Shown here: piece by piece, positions 1 through 5,416 of the stretch | Layout: the number at the start of each line of letters is the position of its first letter | Numbering within the stretch: the first letter of the stretch is position 1 | Origin: Candidatus Hydrogenedentota bacterium | GTDB lineage: Bacteria > Hydrogenedentota > Hydrogenedentia > Hydrogenedentales > SCBR16-9 | Assembly (NCBI GenBank): GCA_007116095.1 | Contig: SKJD01000409.1 | Coordinates: 1-5,416, forward strand | Length of the DNA: 5,416 bases | Direction: 5' to 3' | Translations under genes and position numbers: made by a program | The notes under the pieces: generated by a model | The model's input: the letters and a program-made list of their open reading frames with translations, nothing else | The model's database searches: none | What the model was told of the DNA's origin: nothing

Positions 1-825
1 AATGCGCTTTTCATTGTCGTGTTTCGTAGGGTAATATCGGTCACGCAATCCCTGTTCACTGATTTCATAATCGATGGCCATATGTGAATCTTCAGACAAC
101 GCAATACTAAAGGTGGCTTGTCCACCCGGGTTAAGAATGAAAATATATTCCGGGTGGGGCATGTACAGGCCGGTGTTTCGGTCCGGCGCCCCGAACAAAA
201 TACGTGTACCGATTTCAAGCAGTACCAAACCCATCAGCACTGAAATTATCAACATGGCCCCAGTTGCCAGGCCATTTTTGAGTCTTGATTTGGAGGGATT
301 CTTTAACAAGAAAAAGGAATGCGGGGCGTGCAAATAGGCTGCAATGGCGATTAAGAGCAATAATCCGATGGCCAACAGGTTTTGCTGCCAAGGCGAATGT
401 TCCAGGAGGCTATTGCCAATATACAACATCAAGGTCAGATAGAATAGGACCATGACCAAGCTGCGTAGATATGGCCGGAAGGATATATGCCTCAAGAGTT
501 GCTGTTGCGATTGCGGGAAGCCCTTTAAGGATTTTATAAATCCCATCAGCACATAGGTGAACTGCGCCAGCAGGCACAGGTAAAGTAGAAGGAATTTTTG
601 ATAATGTATATCTATAAAAAACGAGAAGTAGCACAGTAGTAGCGCGGTAATCACCAGGCAAAAATATGCTGGCAGAAAAAGGGCTACCAGTAAATACAGC
701 AACACATTCAGCGAGGTGTTTTCAATGCTGATTGCAACATAAAGTGCTACAAGGTAAAAGAGTAACCGGAATGCAATATCTGTTATTCGGAGCCGAAGAA
801 CCGCTGGAAGTTCAAATGACAGCAT
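1..825 (-). CDS. Multi-pass membrane protein with a C-terminal SGNH/GDSL-hydrolase-like region (3' end beyond the window)
   Basis: The frame is open from an ATG at 825 to the left edge, giving 275 residues with no stop. An in-frame TGA lies four codons upstream, so this ATG is the first possible ATG; AGGTGAAAGAGG just before it can serve as ribosome binding site. The first 210 residues are very hydrophobic, with about six or seven likely transmembrane segments near residues 19-33, 41-72 (probably two), 78-96, 122-138, 149-166 and 187-206. After the last one comes LLEIGTRILFGAPDRNTGLY, then HPEYIFILNPG and EISEQGLRDRYYP. This layout (membrane helix, LEIG.R, P.PEY..., then GLRDR.YP) is what I know from the stretch just before the catalytic GDS block of membrane-anchored SGNH hydrolases. 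The catalytic Ser, Asp and His would lie off the window, so enzymatic activity is inferred. The gene is AT-richer than its neighbours. The protein probably modifies a cell-envelope or exported glycan or lipid, but no substrate can be named. Confidence 0.8.
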   Translation of the reverse strand, partial: MLSFELPAVLRLRITDIAFRLLFYLVALYVAISIENTSLNVLLYLLVALFLPAYFCLVITALLLCYFSFFIDIHYQKFLLLYLCLLAQFTYVLMGFIKSLKGFPQSQQQLLRHISFRPYLRSLVMVLFYLTLMLYIGNSLLEHSPWQQNLLAIGLLLLIAIAAYLHAPHSFFLLKNPSKSRLKNGLATGAMLIISVLMGLVLLEIGTRILFGAPDRNTGLYMPHPEYIFILNPGGQATFSIALSEDSHMAIDYEISEQGLRDRYYPTKHDNEKRI

Positions 826-877
826 TGTCCTCTTTCACCTACATCAATAATCATATCCAAATAAGAACGCTTGAGAT

Positions 878-1966
878 TCAGGTACGCTCTCCAGCCAATA
901 CCTTCGGCGTCTCCAGCATGGCGGCGACGTTTTCAGCCGGAACTGTCGGCAGAATTTCCGTGGTCGAGCCCAGGAAATAGCCGCGCCCATTGGCTTCTTC
1001 AATGGCTTCGAGGCAACGCGCTTGCACTTCTTCCGGCGTGCCCATCGGTAACAGGTTGCTCACGTCAATGCCGCCGGCAATGAAGAGATCGGGGTAGTTC
1101 TCACGCACCTGGGTGATTGACATGCCCGCGCAGGTCTCGATGGGATTCAAGCCGTCAATGCCGGTGCTCACGAGATCCTCCAGAATGGGGCGCAGGTCGC
1201 CGTCGGAATGAAACAGACAATACACGCCGTGTTCATGCCAGGCCTCGACCAGGCGCTTGAGGCGGGGAATCTGGTGTTCCCGAATCCAGTCGGGTGAAAA
1301 GATAGGGCCATTTTTACTCGCCAGGTCGTCATGCGTCAGGACCACGGGCACCAGGTCCTTGTCGGCGATTGCATGGGCGCGGCGGATTTCCGCCTGGTTG
1401 TTCGCCTCGATCCAGGCGTCGCAGAGTTCCGGCGCCATAAACATCAGCTCGGAGAAGTATTCGAGACCACAGCGGGAGTAGGCGGCATCCACCCCCGTAG
1501 CGCTTTCCAGGACCAGGATGGTGGGGTCTTCTGGATCGTCACTGTCTGCCGCGAAACCATTGCGTGTGTCGCGTACATAGTCATGCCAGAAGCATACTTC
1601 TTCCTCCGAGGGCTGCCAGGCGTTTAACGTCTTGATCTTGCGGTGCACCCAGTCCTTAAATTCGTCAAAGTTATTGTACGGGCGCTCACATATCCAACTG
1701 GTCCAGCGTTCATCCTGCCAGACGTGACCATCTGGATCGGTGTGCCGGCCTTCAGCGCGGGGGCCTTCCGCCATACGGGTCATGTCGAGGCAACGGCCAA
1801 TAGCGCGTCCTTTGACCGCCTTCCCGTTCTCTACCGTGGGCCATTCGCCACCATAATGGGCGATGACCGCATCATTCTCGATGATGTCGTAACAGGCGAT
1901 ACAATCCACCTCCTCGAAGCGAATCGTCCGCAGTACCCGTTCCCGCCGTGTCATTTTCGCCGCCAT
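878..1966 (-). CDS. Uroporphyrinogen decarboxylase (URO-D) family protein, not HemE
   Basis: A complete 362-residue protein, the usual size for the family. Family features in order: an N-terminal helix MTRRERVLRTIRFEEVD (5-21), THDDLASKNGPIFSPDW (211-227), FHSDGDLRPILEDL (252-265) leading into GIDGLNPIE (269-277), GGIDVSNLLPMGTPEEV (298-314), and a C-terminal PAENVAAM (343-350). It lacks the RQAGR motif of true HemE, so heme synthesis is unlikely. The superfamily also includes corrinoid:coenzyme M and related methyltransferases (MtaA, MtbA, CmuA), whose zinc is held by H-x-C plus a later Cys. Here the equivalent places read H253-S-D255 and a GSTTEI segment (333-338) without Cys, so a standard MtaA zinc site is not apparent. 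Met1 is preferred over Met5 because GGGGGA lies 7 bases before it. The gene sits 65 bases after pepA and 52 bases before the membrane protein gene. The substrate is unknown; it is probably a soluble cytoplasmic enzyme acting on a one-carbon or porphyrinoid compound. Confidence 0.88.
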   Translation of the reverse strand: MAAKMTRRERVLRTIRFEEVDCIACYDIIENDAVIAHYGGEWPTVENGKAVKGRAIGRCLDMTRMAEGPRAEGRHTDPDGHVWQDERWTSWICERPYNNFDEFKDWVHRKIKTLNAWQPSEEEVCFWHDYVRDTRNGFAADSDDPEDPTILVLESATGVDAAYSRCGLEYFSELMFMAPELCDAWIEANNQAEIRRAHAIADKDLVPVVLTHDDLASKNGPIFSPDWIREHQIPRLKRLVEAWHEHGVYCLFHSDGDLRPILEDLVSTGIDGLNPIETCAGMSITQVRENYPDLFIAGGIDVSNLLPMGTPEEVQARCLEAIEEANGRGYFLGSTTEILPTVPAENVAAMLETPKVLAGERT

Positions 1967-1973
1967 GCGCTAA

Positions 1974-1979
1974 TCCCCC
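1974..1979 (-). promoter_or_regulatory. Ribosome binding site of the URO-D family gene
   Basis: GGGGGA on the minus strand ends 7 bases before the ATG at 1966. It favours Met1 over the in-frame Met5, which has only GGCGGCG-like sequence in front of it. Confidence 0.5.
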
Positions 1980-2031
1980 ATACATGGTTTGGTCATTCTG
2001 GACCGGGTCGCTATAATCTGGTTGGGCGCAT

Positions 2032-3534
2032 TCAGTCCTGCGCCTGCATTTGCAAAAGCCATTGGGTCAGCAGGCGCACCCCGAAACCGGTGGCATGATC
2101 CGTACTCCAGTACGGGATGTTTTTCACACCCCAGGCTGTACCGGCGATATCGATATGCGCCCAGGGCGTATCCCCGACAAAGCGCTTCAGAAACGCCGCC
2201 GCCGTAATCGCGCCCCCTTCACGCGGGCCAATATTGCAGATGTCGGCATGGTTCCCGTCGATGAGCCGCTCGTAGTCTTCCCAGAGCGGCAGGCGCCACA
2301 ACCGCTCGCCGCTTTCCTCCCCGGCCAAGCGCAAGGCTTCCGCCAGGGTGTCATCCGTGCTAAAAAGACCGGCGGCATAATGCCCCAGGCCAATGACACA
2401 GGCCCCGGTCAGGGTCGCCATGTCCACAATCATATCTGGCTTGTACTTGTCCACGGTGTAGGCCATGGCATCCGCCAGGATCAAGCGTCCTTCCGCATCG
2501 GTGTTGTGAACTTCGATGGTCTTGCCGTTGTAGGCCTTGACGATGTCCCCAGGGCGCTGGGCGGCGTCACCGGTCATATTTTCCGCTGCTGGAACCACGC
2601 AGATCACGTTGAGCTTCGGCTTCAACTCCACCACATTCATCATCGTACACAGCACAGCCGCTGCGCCGCACATGTCATACTTCATCTCATGCATCGAGGC
2701 GGCGGGCTTGAGGCTGATGCCACCCGTGTCAAAGGTGACGCCCTTCCCCACGATAGCCACGGTCTTGGCGTCGTCGCTGTGGTGATAGTTCAGTACGATC
2801 AATCGTGAAGGCTGGGCGCTGCCATGGGAAACGCCGAGCAGGGCGTTCATCCCCAGGGAAGCGAGCTGTGTCGGCTCCAGGATTTTGCATTCACAACCGG
2901 AGTCCTCCGCAATACCTTCCGCAAAGGCCGCCAGCGCGCTGGGGGTCATCTCGTTAGGCGGGGTATTCGCCAGGTGCCGGGCGCCGTTGGCGCTCATGGC
3001 GCTGAGAGCCGCGACGCGCACCTGTTCCTGCAATAATGAAGGATCATAATCATCGCGCACCAGCAGGGTTACGGCGCTGACCTTTACCGGTTCCGTCGCA
3101 TCGGGTTCCGGGTGTTTGTAAACGGTAAAGTCGTATTGGGCGAGAATAAGCCCTTCAATTAAGGCTTCCGCCGGTAACTCGGAGTAATGAGACAGGTCCA
3201 GGATGACCTGCTGAATCCGGTTGCTGCGGAAGGCCTCCACCGCCTTGCCGGCGGCCCGGCGCAAGGTCTCTTTTCGGAATTGGTCCCGTTTGCCCAGGCC
3301 CAGCACTAGGATGCCTTGATAGTCGCTGTTCGGGCAGGGAAAGTAATAGTTTTCGTCAGCACCTCCTGTGATAATTTCCTTATCGGCCAGGGTCTGGAGG
3401 CGTAGTTCATCGGCCTCGCTCAGCAAGGCGCTTTCCAGCGGGAAATCTTTTTCAAACAGGGGAATGACCAGACATGAATCCACATCGCCTAAGGTAATTT
3501 CGTGTTTCTTGAGTATGTGAAATTGCATATCCAT
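2032..3534 (-). CDS. pepA: Leucyl (cytosol) aminopeptidase, peptidase family M17
   Basis: A complete 500-residue protein, close to the 503 residues of E. coli PepA. It removes N-terminal amino acids from peptides in the cytoplasm, using two metal ions in a homohexamer. The N-terminal macro-like domain covers roughly residues 1-160 and the catalytic domain about 180-495. The catalytic set is complete: K264 and D269 in VGKGVTFDTGG, K276 in SLKP, D287 in KYDMCGAAAV, and D346, E348 and R350 in the family signature NTDAEGRL. Every one is offset by exactly six from E. coli K270, D275, K282, D293, D352, E354 and R356, so there is no internal insertion or deletion between them. Met3 (ATG at 3528) may be the true start, because AAGGAG lies 9 bases before it but only 3 bases before Met1. 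The 134-base gap after miaB allows either read-through from miaB or its own promoter. Some bacterial PepA proteins also bind DNA; nothing here shows that. Confidence 0.97.
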   Translation of the reverse strand: MDMQFHILKKHEITLGDVDSCLVIPLFEKDFPLESALLSEADELRLQTLADKEIITGGADENYYFPCPNSDYQGILVLGLGKRDQFRKETLRRAAGKAVEAFRSNRIQQVILDLSHYSELPAEALIEGLILAQYDFTVYKHPEPDATEPVKVSAVTLLVRDDYDPSLLQEQVRVAALSAMSANGARHLANTPPNEMTPSALAAFAEGIAEDSGCECKILEPTQLASLGMNALLGVSHGSAQPSRLIVLNYHHSDDAKTVAIVGKGVTFDTGGISLKPAASMHEMKYDMCGAAAVLCTMMNVVELKPKLNVICVVPAAENMTGDAAQRPGDIVKAYNGKTIEVHNTDAEGRLILADAMAYTVDKYKPDMIVDMATLTGACVIGLGHYAAGLFSTDDTLAEALRLAGEESGERLWRLPLWEDYERLIDGNHADICNIGPREGGAITAAAFLKRFVGDTPWAHIDIAGTAWGVKNIPYWSTDHATGFGVRLLTQWLLQMQAQD

Positions 3535-3537
3535 GCA

Positions 3538-3543
3538 CTCCTT
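3538..3543 (-). promoter_or_regulatory. Ribosome binding site of pepA (bears on start choice)
   Basis: AAGGAG on the minus strand lies 3 bases before the ATG at 3534 and 9 bases before the in-frame ATG at 3528. The usual 5-9 base spacing favours the second, which would make PepA 498 residues, beginning MQFHILKK. Confidence 0.6.
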
Positions 3544-3579
3544 GGAGGTTATCTGTTGGCGGCCTACAGTTCGGTACTA

Positions 3580-3608
3580 CTTGTATCGGATCACATTATG
3601 GGGGACAA
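3580..3608 (-). promoter_or_regulatory. Tentative weak promoter for pepA
   Basis: On the minus strand TTGTCC (3608-3603) is followed after 17 bases by TACAAG (3585-3580). Each box matches four of six positions of the sigma-70 consensus and the spacing is ideal. Matches this weak occur by chance, so it is only a candidate for driving pepA and the two genes after it. Confidence 0.22.
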
Positions 3609-3628
3609 AACAAGGTCACAGGGACAAA
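3602..3628. repeat. Short direct repeat GGGACAAA, two copies, in the miaB-pepA gap
   Basis: GGGACAAA occurs at 3602-3609 and again at 3621-3628, start to start 19 bases, separated by ACAAGGTCACA. The second copy lies inside a small inverted repeat, CACAG (3617-3621) and CTGTG (3630-3634). It could be a protein-binding site or a fragment of a dispersed intergenic repeat; its length alone does not prove either. Confidence 0.4.
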
Positions 3629-3668
3629 GCTGTGCCATGGTGCGTTGGGGATAGGTTTTACTCGGAAT

Positions 3669-5021
3669 TCATACCGCAGCCACGGGATCGCAGTGCGCGA
3701 TATAGTCCGCGTAGAGCCAATGGCCTTTATGGCTGTTGACTTTGGCCAAGGCCACGTCCCCTTCTTCCAGATCGCCGCCAAAGAGGGAAATCGGACGGTA
3801 GCCGTCGGTGCGGCCATTCATCACGCCCCGCAGTTTCGGGTGGGCGCCGTCGATCAGGACTTCCTGCACGCTGTCCACATAGGCCGCCATGTTTTCCCGG
3901 TTGATCTCCTCTTGCAAGGCAATGACCCGGGCCAACCGTTCTTCTTTCACTTCCCGAGGGACGTCGTCTTCCATCTCACTCGCCACCGTGCCGGGGCGTG
4001 GAGAGTACTTGAAGGAGTAGACCTGGCTGAAACGCACTTCACGCAGGGCGTGCAGGGTCTGCTCGAAGTCCTCGTCCGTTTCGGTTGGGAAGCCGACGAT
4101 CAGGTCGGTTGTCAGTTCCACATTCGGGGCCACGGACTTTAGGTAGCGAATTTTCTCCAGGTAATCCTCCAGCCGGTGGTTCCGTCGCATCAGCGTAAGA
4201 ATCCGGTCCGAGCCTGCCTGAAACGGCAGGTGTAGATGATTACAGATGGCCTTGCGTTCGGCCATGAGGTCGGAGAGATCGTTGTTCCAGTCCTTCGGAT
4301 GCGGCGAGGTGAAGCGAATTCGTTGCAGGCCTTCCAGTTGAGAGAGATCGTCCAGCAGGTCTATGAATTGGTAGTCTTTGCTCGAGCGGTAGGAATTGAC
4401 ATTCTGGCCCAGGAGCCAGACTTCCTTCGCGCCCTTACGCACCAGCGCCCGGGCTTCCCGCAGAATATTGCTGTGTTCCCGAGACACTTCCCGGCCCCGG
4501 GTGGTCGGTACGATGCAGAAGGTGCACATGTTGTTGCAGCCTTTGGTGATGGCGATATAGGCCTTCACCCCTTCCACATGCCCACACTCTACCCATTCCT
4601 CGGGGATGAAGTTCTGGATTTTGCGCTGCCGGGGCATCCACTTCGTCTCGCAGACCCGTTTCCCGCTGCGGACTTCCGCCAGCATCTCCGGCAGCCGGAA
4701 GTAGTTGTCCGGACCGAAGACCATATCCACGACCTTTTCCCGTCGCAGGATGGTCTCGCCTTCCTGCTGCGCGACGCAACCGGCCACGCCGATAACCAGG
4801 TCCGGGTTCGCTTTCTTCTGGTCCCGCAAGGTCCCCAGCAGGCTGTAGACCTTGTTCTCCGGGTTGTGCCGCACCGAACAGGTGTTGACGAGGATCACCG
4901 AGGCGTCCTCGGGATTCTCCGTGATGGAAAAGCCCTCCTTTTCCAGGACGCTCATCATCTGGAAGCTGTCATGCTCATTCATCTGACAGCCGAAGGTGCG
5001 GATGTATGCTTTTTCTGTCAT
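3669..5021 (-). CDS. miaB: tRNA-2-methylthio-N6-dimethylallyladenosine synthase
   Basis: A complete 450-residue radical SAM methylthiotransferase. MiaB adds the 2-methylthio group to N6-isopentenyl-adenosine 37 of tRNAs that read codons beginning with U, using two [4Fe-4S] clusters. Three parts are visible. The UPF0004 domain (about 4-115) has cluster cysteines C12 in TFGCQMNEHDS, C48 in NTCSVR and C82 in AGCVAQ. The radical SAM domain (about 150-340) has C162, C166 and C169 in GCNNMCTFC, followed by VPTTRGREVSR, LLGQNVNSY (203-211), HLPFQAGSDRIL (264-275) and DLIVGFPTETDEDF (306-319). The TRAM RNA-binding domain is at about 377-442. TFGCQMN and QNVNSY distinguish MiaB from the paralogues RimO and MtaB. 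The ATG at 5021 has only a weak upstream GAG. Its first bases overlap the TGA of a possible leader ORF, so coupling may matter. The likely promoter is at 5141-5170, and pepA follows 134 bases downstream. Confidence 0.97.
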   Translation of the reverse strand: MTEKAYIRTFGCQMNEHDSFQMMSVLEKEGFSITENPEDASVILVNTCSVRHNPENKVYSLLGTLRDQKKANPDLVIGVAGCVAQQEGETILRREKVVDMVFGPDNYFRLPEMLAEVRSGKRVCETKWMPRQRKIQNFIPEEWVECGHVEGVKAYIAITKGCNNMCTFCIVPTTRGREVSREHSNILREARALVRKGAKEVWLLGQNVNSYRSSKDYQFIDLLDDLSQLEGLQRIRFTSPHPKDWNNDLSDLMAERKAICNHLHLPFQAGSDRILTLMRRNHRLEDYLEKIRYLKSVAPNVELTTDLIVGFPTETDEDFEQTLHALREVRFSQVYSFKYSPRPGTVASEMEDDVPREVKEERLARVIALQEEINRENMAAYVDSVQEVLIDGAHPKLRGVMNGRTDGYRPISLFGGDLEEGDVALAKVNSHKGHWLYADYIAHCDPVAAV

Positions 5022-5101
5022 CAGGTCGTGCTCATCTGGGTTGTATGTCTTACAAGCGCTATGACGCAGGCCCTGGCAGGTTTTGCCAATTGCCGTGTCA
5101 T
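5021..5101 (-). CDS. Possible 26-codon upstream ORF in the miaB leader
   Basis: An ATG at 5101 opens a 26-residue frame (MTRQLAKPARACVIALV at its start, ending TQMSTT). Its TGA overlaps the miaB ATG as TGATG, an arrangement used for translational coupling. It lies wholly downstream of the predicted promoter, so it would be in the transcript. Against it, no Shine-Dalgarno sequence precedes its ATG and ORFs this short are common by chance. A short inverted repeat, TGGCA (5074-5078) and TGCCA (5084-5088), falls inside it. Confidence 0.2.
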   Translation of the reverse strand: MTRQLAKPARACVIALVRHTTQMSTT

Positions 5102-5140
5102 GTAGGCTAAATCGTTTATTGGTCAGTATTTAAGCTGTTA

Positions 5141-5170
5141 AGTATAGCATGTGTTCGCGGGGGCAATCAA
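5141..5170 (-). promoter_or_regulatory. Sigma-70-type promoter of miaB
   Basis: On the minus strand TTGATT (5170-5165; four of six consensus matches) is followed after 18 bases by TATACT (5146-5141; five of six). A TG at 5149-5148 one base before the -10 makes it an extended -10 promoter. It lies between the stop of the small Cys-rich gene and miaB. The predicted start of transcription is near 5134, leaving a leader of about 113 bases before miaB. Confidence 0.6.
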
Positions 5171-5198
5171 AGTGTGAATTAGCCGAAGGCGTACGGGG

Positions 5199-5372
5199 CT
5201 ACATGGTGTTCGGTACATAATCCGGGCATTTCACCGCATTCGGACGCTCTGGCCGCAGGCAGGCTGAGGGATGATCGTAGCGGCAGTTGTCGCAAAGAAA
5301 TTCGCTGGGGCAGGACTTCTGCCACCACCATTGCCGGATACGGCGCCAGATGGTTGTTTTGGATTTGCTCAT
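5199..5372 (-). CDS. Small cysteine-rich protein (57 aa), probably metal-binding, function unknown
   Basis: An ORF from ATG at 5372 to TAG at 5199 encodes 57 residues. GAGG lies 5 bases before the ATG. The N-terminus is basic and aromatic (IWRRIRQWWWQK, 8-19). The rest holds five cysteines: C21, then C27, C30, C38 and C49 spaced C-x2-C-x7-C-x10-C. The motifs are CDNCRYD (27-33), RPERPNAVKCPDY (40-52) and a short tail. Four regularly spaced cysteines in so small a protein suggest a structural zinc knuckle; the PERPN...CPDY block looks conserved in kind rather than random, although I can name no family. The WWW run may be an interaction surface; it is too short and charged to be a membrane segment. 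A TGA overlaps the start codon as ATGA, hinting at coupling to an upstream gene beyond the window. It has no recognisable terminator before the miaB promoter. Confidence 0.65.
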   Translation of the reverse strand: MSKSKTTIWRRIRQWWWQKSCPSEFLCDNCRYDHPSACLRPERPNAVKCPDYVPNTM

Positions 5373-5416
5373 GAGGGCCTCTGTATCGATTTTCTATAGT
5401 TCAGGGGCGTCATGCC
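5369..5416 (-). other. Possible 3' end of a gene that begins beyond the right edge
   Basis: Two minus-strand frames are open to the edge. One ends in NYRKSIQRPS with its TGA at 5371-5369, overlapping the ATG of the small Cys-rich gene by four bases (ATGA). The other ends in HDAPEL with its TAG at 5396-5394, which would leave a 21-base gap. The stretch is too short to choose between them or to exclude a non-coding region; the third frame stops at once. Confidence 0.3.

Noticed and set aside
410..661. Minus-strand open frame of 83 codons inside the left-edge gene
   Set aside because: It is in another frame within the membrane protein CDS, which continues open for 275 codons and has coherent hydrophobic segments and SGNH-type motifs.
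826..877. TATGAT as a -10 box for the membrane protein gene
   Set aside because: No acceptable -35 box lies 16-18 bases upstream, and the AT-rich gap makes chance matches likely.
1643..2098. Plus-strand open frame of 151 codons spanning the URO-D start and pepA end
   Set aside because: It overlaps two well-supported minus-strand genes and has no family motif.
2050..2808. Plus-strand open frame of 252 codons opposite pepA
   Set aside because: It is antisense to the catalytic half of PepA, rich in His, Gly and Arg as expected from a shadow frame, and resembles no family.
3596..3817. Minus-strand 73-codon frame over the miaB end and the following gap
   Set aside because: It is mostly an alternate frame of the miaB TRAM region with no supporting start signal or homology.
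4236..5105. Plus-strand open frame of 289 codons opposite miaB
   Set aside because: It lies antisense to an intact MiaB with all cluster cysteines; its open state follows from the GC-biased codons of miaB, and its protein has no recognisable domain.
5181..5201. Possible terminator after the small Cys-rich gene (AGCC...GGCT with inner GCC/GGC)
   Set aside because: The stems are only three to four pairs and no T-run follows on the minus strand, so a rho-independent terminator is not supported.

Overview
The window carries five genes, all on the minus strand. Read in the direction of transcription (right to left) they are: a 57-residue cysteine-rich protein, miaB, pepA, a uroporphyrinogen-decarboxylase (URO-D) family protein, and the first 275 codons of a multi-pass membrane protein that runs off the left edge. 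The last few codons of a further gene may sit at the extreme right edge. No rRNA, tRNA, CRISPR array, insertion sequence or phage gene is visible, and no stretch longer than about 180 bases lacks a gene.

Right part (about 5020-5416): the small Cys-rich gene follows a possible gene end. The 177-base gap before miaB holds the best promoter in the window, an extended -10 type with a fairly long leader. The leader contains a possible 26-codon upstream ORF whose stop overlaps the miaB start. Centre (2032-5021): miaB, the tRNA methylthiotransferase, and pepA, a leucyl aminopeptidase, are both intact with every key residue present. They are separated by 134 bases holding a short direct repeat and at best a weak promoter. 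Left part (1-1966): a non-HemE URO-D paralogue and an AT-richer gene for a membrane protein that enters an SGNH/GDSL-hydrolase-like region where the window ends.

The genes do not form an obvious pathway. miaB and pepA are housekeeping genes for tRNA modification and peptide turnover. The URO-D-like and SGNH-like proteins look like accessory functions of unknown substrate. The common strand and short gaps (52-177 bases) allow partial co-transcription, but nothing shows a functional link.

Organism: a bacterium with moderately high GC (about 55-60 percent in the central genes) and Shine-Dalgarno-led genes. Divergent URO-D paralogues of this kind are frequent in the Planctomycetes/Verrucomicrobia/Lentisphaerae group, Hydrogenedentes and related environmental lineages, so one of these is my guess with low confidence. 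I see no convincing new multi-gene system. The points most worth a second look are the small Cys-rich protein, the URO-D paralogue with altered metal-ligand positions, and the miaB leader.
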